Below are positions 15,850 to 23,260 of a DNA stretch of 38,791 bases, one piece after another. Positions within the stretch are counted from its first letter, which is position 1. Each line of letters begins with the position of its first letter. The stretch is from the NCBI GenBank assembly GCA_035403355.1, contig DAONFA010000025.1, positions 1-38,791 of the forward strand, written 5' to 3'. This stretch comes from Candidatus Cloacimonas sp. (lineage in GTDB: Bacteria; Cloacimonadota; Cloacimonadia; Cloacimonadales; Cloacimonadaceae). The translations under genes were made by a program, and so were the position numbers. The notes under the pieces are model-generated. The model saw nothing but the letters and a program-made list of their open reading frames with translations, did not search any database and was not told the origin of the DNA.

Positions 15850-18416
15850 TGTTGTTCCTCTTCCCATTTACGAATTAAGGTTTTCACCAGAAAAGAATTG
15901 TCCTCCGCCATACTTTTCAGGCAACGATGCGCTTCGGGAGTTCCCATTTGTTTCAAAGAACGGGCTACAATATAGCGATAGCGCTCAGCAGGATGAAAAG
16001 CATATTCAGTTAATAAATTAACGCTTTCCCCACTTTTTATACTTCCCAAAAGCGAAAGACAGGTAGTAATATATTTTCTGTTATGTAAATGTTTCCGCAA
16101 GGGCTCAATTAATGTGCTATCTCCAACTCCGGCAATTAGGGCTAAGGCATTTTTAGCTTTTAAACTATCTGCATCATCGGTATAATTGAATAGTAACTTT
16201 TTAAAGTTCTCGTTTTTTTGCACCATCACTTCCAAAGCACGATATTCCAGTCCCGATTTAGTATTCAATTTGTTCTGCAGAATATATTCGCTTGCTTCAT
16301 CAGCTCTGGCAAGCATAATTTCCCGGGCTTTTTGAACTCTGTTAACGGCATTGCCAACTTCCCATTCAGCAGCAGCAGAAAAAATATCTTCTATAGGGTC
16401 ATCAGGAGCAGGAGGAGGTAACATTGGCAATTCTTCCGGCTCTGGGGATTCTGAATTATTAGTTGAGGGGGACATCAATTCTCCGGAATCCAAATCTTTG
16501 CCAATGCCATAAGTGTCTTTTTTCCATATTTTTCCATCAGCAATCAAAGTATCCGGGTAGCTATCTTTGCCATCTTTATCCAAGAAAAGACCAATTCCAC
16601 CGGTAGCTCTGCTATAAGCCCCATAACCATAATTTTGAGGATTATAGCGTTCATAACGATCATTTCCGCTTTTATCTATAAAAATACCTACCGAATTGGA
16701 TAAACCCAATCCGTTACCCCCTTCAATGGAATAGGCATCATCCCCTTTGGCATCAATGAAAATTCCCGTAGCCCAATCGTGACCTGCACCCTGACCGGGT
16801 CCGTGTCTGCTGTAATAGGCATCTTCACCCTCCGCATCAAAAAGAAAACCTGCAGCAAGATGAATTCCCGAGCCCTGAGGATAGTAAATAGCATTATAAA
16901 CATCATTTCCGCTTTCATCAATCAACATCCCTAAAGCATACCAGTAACCAACCCCCTGAGCATAAACACCTCCCAGATAACGGTCATTACCATTTCCATC
17001 AAAAAGAATGCCTATGCCCCCGGCAAAATCGGGACGCAAACCAAAACCCATACCCTGCCCTAAAGTTAAATAATCGTTGGGCATTAAAGGTGCGTGGAAA
17101 TATTTGCCTCCCAAAGTATAATTATCGGCACCATTATAATCTAATAACGCTCCCGTAGAACGGATTGAGCCAAAACCCTGAGCCATACAGGTAGCGCTGT
17201 AAAGATCATTGCCTGCCAAATCTTGAAGGATGGATAGACCGCAAATAGCGGCACCTTGACTGAAAAAACCGCTTTCATAAATATCTTTACCGGCAAAATC
17301 ACGATGTATTTGCATTCCTGCCATTGCTGCAAAAGAAAAATCACCCGTTCGGTAAACATCGTTTCCTGCCAAATCAAAGGAAATTCCTATCCCGGAAAGA
17401 GCAAAAAACATTCCTCCCACATCAGCATTCAGATAGCTGTCATCCCCGTTAACATCAATCAGCAGATAGGTATAATTGTTTTCGCCGGTAGCCAAAGTCA
17501 TTGTATATTTATCATTTCCGCCTGGCTCAATCAGCAGGATTAGCGGTTTTTTTAGCATTTTATCGCTATAGCAATCATCATTTAGCGTTCCGATCAGCAT
17601 TGTACCATATTTGCCGATTTTCACTATTGGCTTTTTATTGTTGTAGGATAATTTTCCTGCCTCGCTGCTGATTACATCTGATAAAGCTAAAAATTGCATT
17701 CCCGCTTGTTGCAAATATGGTTCGGAAAGAAACTCCATCAGTTGTTTTATTTCGGTGTCATCAATTTCTTCCAAAACGGGTAAATGATGTTTTGCAAAAT
17801 AAGCAGAATAGCTATCTTTATCTTCATTCTCCATCAGAGCCGTGAAGAGATAGGCAACATATTTGTCCCATTGTTCATTGCCATAATTGGAATATGCTTT
17901 TGCTAAAACGGGTATAATCTGATTCAGAGCGGTCTCGTAAAAATTGCATATATCTTTGGGCTGTTTTACTTTATGCCGAAATTCCTGCAGGTAAAATTCT
18001 TTATAATGCAGATAATTGGAAAAAGCGCTATCCTCATCAATTGCCTTTTGATAAAGAAAATCCGCCAGGTAGGTAAATTTCTCATCATTATTCGCTTCAT
18101 TTACTGCCTTTCTAATTTGTTGCATCAAATCCAAACCGGAATATGGCTTCTGCAAAGCATTTAACACTGCCTGGCTTTTTCCCCAGGTAGAAAGGTCCCA
18201 GTCCTTTTCAAAATTCAGATCTGCAGGGCTCAATTGTTGCTCCTGAAGCATCTTTTCCAGCTCCAGATAATCTTTGTCAGACAACAAGGAATAGTCATTC
18301 TGGGTCAGCATATCCGATTGGACATTGGTAGAAGCCGATAATAATGTATTTTCCACTGAAATAAAACCGCACCACAGAAACACCAGTAGATATGCCTTTA
18401 AAACCGTTTTCCTCAT
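15846..18416 (-). CDS. Secreted protein with twelve GxDxY repeats and C-terminal HEAT-like repeats
   Basis: I do not recognise a named family. The start at 18416 gives a signal-like N-terminus (MRKTVLKAYLLVFLWCGF) and has AAGGA about 6 nt upstream, so it is preferred to the ATG at 18464; length 856 residues. A helical region occupies about 20-260. Between about 295 and 630 there are twelve GxDxY units (GNDKY, GDDSY, GNDVY, GKDIY and so on) about 25-35 residues apart, mostly preceded by D or a hydrophobic-D pair and followed by glycine-rich stretches with AQG or PQG. This suggests a repetitive beta structure, possibly calcium-binding through the D-rich turns, which is inference. After a proline-rich linker (ELPMLPPPAPDD) the last 170 or so residues look like HEAT-type helical repeats. 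It is the first gene of the rsmG-parAB operon, coupled to rsmG by an ATGA overlap. Confidence 0.75.
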   Translation of the reverse strand: MRKTVLKAYLLVFLWCGFISVENTLLSASTNVQSDMLTQNDYSLLSDKDYLELEKMLQEQQLSPADLNFEKDWDLSTWGKSQAVLNALQKPYSGLDLMQQIRKAVNEANNDEKFTYLADFLYQKAIDEDSAFSNYLHYKEFYLQEFRHKVKQPKDICNFYETALNQIIPVLAKAYSNYGNEQWDKYVAYLFTALMENEDKDSYSAYFAKHHLPVLEEIDDTEIKQLMEFLSEPYLQQAGMQFLALSDVISSEAGKLSYNNKKPIVKIGKYGTMLIGTLNDDCYSDKMLKKPLILLIEPGGNDKYTMTLATGENNYTYLLIDVNGDDSYLNADVGGMFFALSGIGISFDLAGNDVYRTGDFSFAAMAGMQIHRDFAGKDIYESGFFSQGAAICGLSILQDLAGNDLYSATCMAQGFGSIRSTGALLDYNGADNYTLGGKYFHAPLMPNDYLTLGQGMGFGLRPDFAGGIGILFDGNGNDRYLGGVYAQGVGYWYALGMLIDESGNDVYNAIYYPQGSGIHLAAGFLFDAEGEDAYYSRHGPGQGAGHDWATGIFIDAKGDDAYSIEGGNGLGLSNSVGIFIDKSGNDRYERYNPQNYGYGAYSRATGGIGLFLDKDGKDSYPDTLIADGKIWKKDTYGIGKDLDSGELMSPSTNNSESPEPEELPMLPPPAPDDPIEDIFSAAAEWEVGNAVNRVQKAREIMLARADEASEYILQNKLNTKSGLEYRALEVMVQKNENFKKLLFNYTDDADSLKAKNALALIAGVGDSTLIEPLRKHLHNRKYITTCLSLLGSIKSGESVNLLTEYAFHPAERYRYIVARSLKQMGTPEAHRCLKSMAEDNSFLVKTLIRKWEEEQQ

Positions 18417-18907
18417 TTTTTCCTTCTCCGATTTCAATTTCTTTGAACTTTGTTTTATTGTCAATCTTTAGATTGCAATTTAGGTTTTTTTTACCTCCTT
18501 GATTTTTTGTTTTAACTCTAAACCGAGCTTCAGCTTTGACAGTATCGGACAAAGGATAAATTTCCTGTTGCTTCTGCATCTCGTTGCAACCACAAAAAGA
18601 ATCGGTTTAAAGTCAAAACAAACAGCATACCCGCCGCAACTACCCTTTTTCCATCCCAAATTTGGTTGTTTATAAATTCCTTCTTGTTTGCGCTATACCA
18701 CGGATGAGATTCCCGTATCTTTCCCATATCGCGATACGGGAACGATACGAGAGTCATATCGGAGTTTTATTGAGAAGATTTCGGGATCCCTTGATACAGT
18801 TTCTGCTTGACAGAATATTTATATATTGTTTTTTAGAAAAAAGTAGATTTCCATAGTCAGAAATAAAATGCGAATTCTTTATTATAAAGGGATGGGATAT
18901 AGGCAAA
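18417..18907. other. Divergent intergenic region between the rsmG-par operon and the cas operon
   Basis: About 490 bp with no convincing gene; a 75-residue minus-strand frame (18530-18757) has no family features. It must hold promoters for both divergent operons. Near the left end is the ribosome site of the GxDxY gene. In the middle is a hairpin (18710-18742). TTGACA occurs at 18807-18812 without a well-spaced -10 box. Near the cas side lies the palindrome CTTTATTATAAAGG (18877-18890). Confidence 0.5.
18710..18742. promoter_or_regulatory. 10-bp inverted repeat with nested palindrome upstream of the cas operon
   Basis: TTCCCGTATC (18710-18719) pairs exactly with GATACGGGAA (18733-18742) across a 13-nt loop. 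The loop and right arm overlap the palindrome TATCGCGATA (18727-18736), and further GATAC and CATATCGG copies follow. It could be an operator for either operon or part of a dispersed repeat. No T-run follows, so a terminator is unlikely. Confidence 0.5.
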
Positions 18908-19579
18908 ATGAACATTCGTTATTTACTTGTCAGCTGGACTGATGTCAATTTGGAGCCAAGAGATATTCCCAAATTGCGTGGTTTCTTTGTAAACCAGTTT
19001 CCCGACGACCATATTTTTCATAATCATCTGCCTAACTCTGGCTATAATTATAACGCCCCTCAAATTCAATATAGGATAATTGATCAACATCCTGCCCTGC
19101 TGGCTATCAATGAAGGTATAAATATCATTAAAAAGGTCTTTCTGGAAGTGGATAAACTGGAAATTAACGGCAAAACACTCGTTTCCAACGAAAGAGAAAT
19201 CGCCTTGAAAGAAGATGACTTCGGCTTAACAGAGGACTATTTCACTTACTTTTTTTCCTCTCCCTGGATGGCTTTAAACCAGGAAAACTATAAGGATTAT
19301 AATAAAATGAATACTTTTCAGCGTAACCAAAAACTAAAAACCATCCTGAAAAATAACCTCAAAACCCTTTCCAAGGCATTTAACTATTGGATTCCAGAGG
19401 TGGAAAAACTAAATGTGGATGGCTGGTTTAAACCCCTGGAAGTAAATTTCCATAATCAACCAATGCAATGCTTTACCGGCGATTTTACAACCAATTTCCT
19501 TATCCCTGAATTCCTTGGCATCGGAAAACAAAGCGCTCGCGGCTTTGGTGTAGTAAGAAAAAGAAAGGAGGAAAAATGA
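18908..19579 (+). CDS. cas6: CRISPR-associated endoribonuclease Cas6, type I-B
   Basis: Cuts the long repeat-spacer transcript within each repeat, leaving the 8-nt AUUGAAAC tag on mature crRNAs. The C-terminal glycine-rich loop GIGKQSARGFGVV at about residues 204-216 is the family hallmark. The first 100 residues, from MNIRYLLVSWTD, resemble the N-terminal domain seen in some Cas6 groups. H38 and H40 (HNHLP) are candidate catalytic histidines, not proven. At 223 residues the length is normal. It opens the cas operon. Its stop overlaps the cas8b start as ATGA, with GGAGG just upstream. Confidence 0.85.
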   Translation: MNIRYLLVSWTDVNLEPRDIPKLRGFFVNQFPDDHIFHNHLPNSGYNYNAPQIQYRIIDQHPALLAINEGINIIKKVFLEVDKLEINGKTLVSNEREIALKEDDFGLTEDYFTYFFSSPWMALNQENYKDYNKMNTFQRNQKLKTILKNNLKTLSKAFNYWIPEVEKLNVDGWFKPLEVNFHNQPMQCFTGDFTTNFLIPEFLGIGKQSARGFGVVRKRKEEK

Positions 19580-21615
19580 TTCCTTTATATCAAGCTATAG
19601 GGAAAATAGTATTAAAAACAGCGAATTTTAACTCGCTTCCCGAAAAAGAACAAAAACTATTTATTGTGAAACAGTATTGCAATGAACTGGAAAATTTTAA
19701 ATATACGAAAGATGCTGAAAGTCATTATGGACATATGTTGGAACTTAATTTGGATACTCAAAATAAGGTATGCTATTTTTCCCAAGGTACTGAATTAATT
19801 CCTGAAAAAAAAGATGAACTCCTGGTCTTTGCTAATTATGCTCCGAATGATCCTTCTATCTATGCTGCCCACATATCGTTAAAACCACTGCTGCAATTTG
19901 AACTATATAATTATGTAGAAAACAACTTCAAAAAAATACCGTGGAAAGAAGAAACTCGGGGAAAGGAGTTCTTAAACTATTTAAAAGATATACAAGAGAC
20001 ATTTTTCAGAATGGAAAATAATATAATCTCACTTAAATATGATAAGCTTAAAGAAGACCAACAAAGGGATTTTCCTGATCCTGAGAATATACCTGAACTT
20101 AAAGATAATTTGAATGAAGCATCTAAATACAACAAAGTATTTCAAAAATACTTAAAAAAATATCTTTCTGCTACTATAAATGAATTTGTTACTGATAGAC
20201 AAGCTTATGCTTTAAAGATTGATGGTAAATTCTTGCACCAAACTGATTATGCAGATTGCTATATTGATGTTTTATATTATTACCTTTTTGAAAGACATTA
20301 TTTAGATAATACAAAACAGGGCTATTGTCATATCTGCGGAAATGAATCTACCCTACCCAAAGACACAGCTATTAAACAGAAATTTTTTGGGACTACTAAC
20401 CCTCTTTATTTTGATAAAGTAGATAGGAACTTTACGCATAATGCTTTTTCAATGTGCCAAAAGTGTAATCAACAAGTATTAGTCGGAATTCAATATGCAT
20501 CAATAAAGTTAAAAACAACTTTGCTTGGTTTGCAAACTATAGTCCTACCCGAAATTAAGTTTGAAATTGATAATGATGAGGAACTAATTGATCCTCAAAA
20601 ACTTAATACGGCTACAAAGCTTCTGGAGCGAATACCCTTAGATCAAAAAAGGGATGATATTAATACTCTTAATACCCTTCTCAGAAGGTTAAAAGAATTT
20701 ACTTTGCTTTTTTATAGCAAGCCAAGCCCAACTTCACAAGAATTTATCATTAACGGAATGATTAAAAACATCAATCTAAAAGAATTAATAACTAAAACTG
20801 AACACTTGAACAAAATGGTTCAAGATTATAAATTAGGTTCCTTATATGGTTATCAAGCTATTTTGTCTTTTGAAGGGCTTAGATATTTAATTCTACCTTC
20901 AAAAGAATCTCATCCCGGATTGAATCAATATGATTATACTGTATTGAATAAAAACATTATCAGTATTTTAGGGACATACATATATAAAAGGAAATTTCGC
21001 TATTATGATCTTATCTGTATGTTTGCCGATATTTATAACCGGAAAAACAATAATTTGAAAACCGAGAATAAGTATTTTTTAAATATTACCCCCTTTCTTA
21101 TGACCCTATATTTAGATCACTTAATTAAATTTAATCAATTAGAAGGAGTATCAATTATGGAAAAGCGTAATTTAATTTCTAAGCTGCAGGATGAAAAAAT
21201 CACTGCTTATTTTAACACTCATTCCCAAATTTATGAAAATAACTTCTATGCTCAAGGTCTTTTCATATTGGGAATGTATATTGCCGCAATAGAAACCGAA
21301 CAGAGAAAAAAGGATATCAAAAGCACTTTAATTAATAGATTAAATTTGCGTGGTATTCCTGTTCAAAAAGTTAAGTCCTTAATGGCTATGGTTGATGAAA
21401 TGGGTAAGGTTTGGAATAAATATTATGATTCTATAACTGAAAATTATTACCGAGAATGTATGCAAGGTATAGAGAACTCTTCTCTATCACCGGAAGAAAT
21501 TGTCTTTCATATTTTAAGTGGCAGAGCTTATTCAAATTATTTAGGTGCCAAGTATAAATTAGAACATCCAGATAAAACTGAAAAAAATCAGGAGGAACAA
21601 AATGATCAACAATAA
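19576..21615 (+). CDS. cas8b: Cascade large subunit Cas8b (Csh1/TM1802-like)
   Basis: The large subunit of the type I-B effector complex, expected to recognise the PAM and help recruit Cas3. A four-cysteine zinc-ribbon-like site is visible as CHIC (C251, C254) and CQKC (C294, C297), as in the Csh1/TM1802 families. The C-terminal 150 residues are helix-rich and correspond to the small-subunit (Cas11) region. An internal ribosome site and in-frame ATG there are annotated separately. At 679 residues the length is typical. Assignment rests on the zinc motif and on position between cas6 and cas7, since Cas8 proteins diverge quickly. A GGAGG site lies 4 nt before the start. The end overlaps cas7 by 14 bp. 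Confidence 0.85.
   Translation: MIPLYQAIGKIVLKTANFNSLPEKEQKLFIVKQYCNELENFKYTKDAESHYGHMLELNLDTQNKVCYFSQGTELIPEKKDELLVFANYAPNDPSIYAAHISLKPLLQFELYNYVENNFKKIPWKEETRGKEFLNYLKDIQETFFRMENNIISLKYDKLKEDQQRDFPDPENIPELKDNLNEASKYNKVFQKYLKKYLSATINEFVTDRQAYALKIDGKFLHQTDYADCYIDVLYYYLFERHYLDNTKQGYCHICGNESTLPKDTAIKQKFFGTTNPLYFDKVDRNFTHNAFSMCQKCNQQVLVGIQYASIKLKTTLLGLQTIVLPEIKFEIDNDEELIDPQKLNTATKLLERIPLDQKRDDINTLNTLLRRLKEFTLLFYSKPSPTSQEFIINGMIKNINLKELITKTEHLNKMVQDYKLGSLYGYQAILSFEGLRYLILPSKESHPGLNQYDYTVLNKNIISILGTYIYKRKFRYYDLICMFADIYNRKNNNLKTENKYFLNITPFLMTLYLDHLIKFNQLEGVSIMEKRNLISKLQDEKITAYFNTHSQIYENNFYAQGLFILGMYIAAIETEQRKKDIKSTLINRLNLRGIPVQKVKSLMAMVDEMGKVWNKYYDSITENYYRECMQGIENSSLSPEEIVFHILSGRAYSNYLGAKYKLEHPDKTEKNQEEQNDQQ
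21157..21615 (+). CDS. cas11: Probable internally translated small subunit Cas11b, in frame within cas8b
   Basis: Inside cas8b, AGGAG (21144-21148) is followed after 8 nt by ATG at 21157, in frame at codon 528 (MEKRNLISKL). Translation from here would give a separate 152-residue, mostly helical protein identical to the Cas8b C-terminus, ending with cas8b. Type I-B, I-C and I-D systems are known to make Cas11 this way, and no separate cas11 gene exists in this locus. The ribosome site and frame are seen directly; actual translation is inferred. Confidence 0.65.
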   Translation: MEKRNLISKLQDEKITAYFNTHSQIYENNFYAQGLFILGMYIAAIETEQRKKDIKSTLINRLNLRGIPVQKVKSLMAMVDEMGKVWNKYYDSITENYYRECMQGIENSSLSPEEIVFHILSGRAYSNYLGAKYKLEHPDKTEKNQEEQNDQQ

Positions 21616-22471
21616 CTCAGAAATCCTGTTTCTTTACGATGCACAGATGTGCAATCCTAATGGTGACATGGACAATGAAAACAAACCCCGTATGGATTAT
21701 GATACTTTCATAAACCTTGTTTCCGATGTCCGCTTAAAACGCTATATTAGAGATTATTTTGAAGACAACAAAGGCGAGGAAATCTTCATATCCAACAAAG
21801 CCAAAGAAGCCAAAGAACGCAATAAACAAATTCAAGCAATCGGGAAAGGACATCTTGATTTAATAGATGTTCGTCTCTTTGGAGCCGTAACTGCGGAAGA
21901 GGATAAAGGTGGCCATTTTACAGGTCCCGTTCAATTTAACTGGGGTTATTCCCTACATCCTGTAGAAATGGTTGATAGTTCAACTATCACTTCCAGTTTT
22001 TCAGGTGGACAAGGTATAGGTAAAGATTATCGTTTATATTATTCCCTAATTGCCTTTTCCGGAAGTATAAATGCCAATACTGCAAAAGAAACAAATCTTT
22101 CCGAAACAGACCTGCAACTTTTAGATGAAGCAATGCTTAATTCTATACCACTTGCCAGAACCAGAACTAAAATTGGACAATACCCGCGTTTATATTTACG
22201 GATTGAATTGAAAGGCAAAGATAAATTTCTGAAGGATTTACGAAGTATGATTGAAGTAACTTCTAAAGACCTTAAGATTGCACAAAACCTTCGTCTGATC
22301 CGGAAACCTGAAGATTATGAATTAAACATTAAATCCTTAATTGAATATCTGGAGCAAAACAAAGATCTGATTTCAGGTATAACCTATTGGAAAGATGAGC
22401 AGATTTCAATTCCAGAGTTTGATAAAATATTTATCCAAGAAAACTGGAAAAAGCCACTTTCCCTTAAATGA
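21602..22471 (+). CDS. cas7: Cascade backbone subunit Cas7 (Csh2-like)
   Basis: The repeated RNA-binding subunit that forms the crRNA backbone of Cascade. The N-terminus EILFLYDAQMCNPNGDMDNE, followed by RMDYDTF and SDVRLKRYIRDYF, is typical of the Csh2/Cst2 Cas7 group. Later motifs include DVRLFGAV (about 92-99) and GPVQFNWG (about 111-118). At 289 residues the length is normal. AGGAGG lies just upstream of the ATG inside the end of cas8b. The gene is followed by cas5 after a 12-bp gap. Confidence 0.92.
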   Translation: MINNNSEILFLYDAQMCNPNGDMDNENKPRMDYDTFINLVSDVRLKRYIRDYFEDNKGEEIFISNKAKEAKERNKQIQAIGKGHLDLIDVRLFGAVTAEEDKGGHFTGPVQFNWGYSLHPVEMVDSSTITSSFSGGQGIGKDYRLYYSLIAFSGSINANTAKETNLSETDLQLLDEAMLNSIPLARTRTKIGQYPRLYLRIELKGKDKFLKDLRSMIEVTSKDLKIAQNLRLIRKPEDYELNIKSLIEYLEQNKDLISGITYWKDEQISIPEFDKIFIQENWKKPLSLK

Positions 22472-22483
22472 CAGGGGAAAGAT

Positions 22484-23260
22484 ATGAATATTCTTAAAAA
22501 TTCAAATAGGATTTTAGAGCTGAAGCTGGCAGGTAAATTTGCGCATTTTCGTAAATTTTATACTAACGCTTCTTCTCTAACTTATTTAATTCCACCCCGA
22601 ACTACTATATGCGGTTTACTGGCTTCTATTTTACAAATTGAAAGAGATGGTTATTATAATTTAATGAATTCAGGAAATATGGGTGTTGCTATTGCTTTAG
22701 TTCCTGGTATATATTATCATAAGGTATTCCAGACATTGAATTATGCTCAAGATAAAAGTAGAAAAATCCCCATAAATGATCTTTCCGCTCATAAACAATG
22801 TCGTTTGGAACTATTAAAAGCTCAGGGTTCCAAAGAATTGGAATGGATACTCTTTATTTGTTTTAATACAGAAGACAAGGACTTAACCGTATTGGAAAAT
22901 AGGATTTTAAGAAAAAATTTCGGTTATGGTCTATCTTTAGGACAAAGACAGTTTATTGCCCATCTGGAATTAATTAGAACCTATAACCAAGGTGAATTTG
23001 AAACAATCTCTGAATCTGATTATCTGGATTCCGCAATAGAAAGAGAATTGATAGAAGAGATTACTTCCCAGGATTGTGATTTAATTATGGAAAGAATGCC
23101 TCTGGAACAGGAATTGATAAGTGAAAAAAGAAAAAGTTATCGCCAAACCAACCGCTTTGGCAATATAGTTTTAGAAGCAAACGGAAAAAGAATTTTCGGT
23201 AAGTTCAAAGATTTGGTTGAATTACATAATAACCAAAGAACCAGAATATCTTTTTTATGA
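22484..23260 (+). CDS. cas5: Cascade subunit Cas5b
   Basis: Binds the 5' repeat-derived tag of the crRNA and caps the Cascade backbone. The N-terminal signature FAHFRKFYTNASSLTYLIPP, followed by RTTICGLLASIL, is characteristic of Cas5 in I-B systems (compare AxFRxP....YP.PPxTaxxG). The glycine-rich element LRKNFGYGLSLGQRQFI is at about 140-156. At 258 residues the length is normal. GGGGAAAG upstream of the ATG gives a usable ribosome site. The stop overlaps the cas3 start as ATGA. Confidence 0.9.
   Translation: MNILKNSNRILELKLAGKFAHFRKFYTNASSLTYLIPPRTTICGLLASILQIERDGYYNLMNSGNMGVAIALVPGIYYHKVFQTLNYAQDKSRKIPINDLSAHKQCRLELLKAQGSKELEWILFICFNTEDKDLTVLENRILRKNFGYGLSLGQRQFIAHLELIRTYNQGEFETISESDYLDSAIERELIEEITSQDCDLIMERMPLEQELISEKRKSYRQTNRFGNIVLEANGKRIFGKFKDLVELHNNQRTRISFL

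Noticed and set aside
15850..15867. Upstream ATG for rsmG
   Set aside because: The ATG at 15849 makes an ATGA overlap and has a ribosome site; the upstream one adds six unconserved residues.
18417..18464. Upstream ATG for the GxDxY protein
   Set aside because: It adds a lysine-rich stretch before the signal peptide and has no clear ribosome site, unlike the ATG at 18416.
18530..18757. 75-residue minus-strand frame
   Set aside because: It covers the inverted-repeat DNA between divergent operons and shows no domain.
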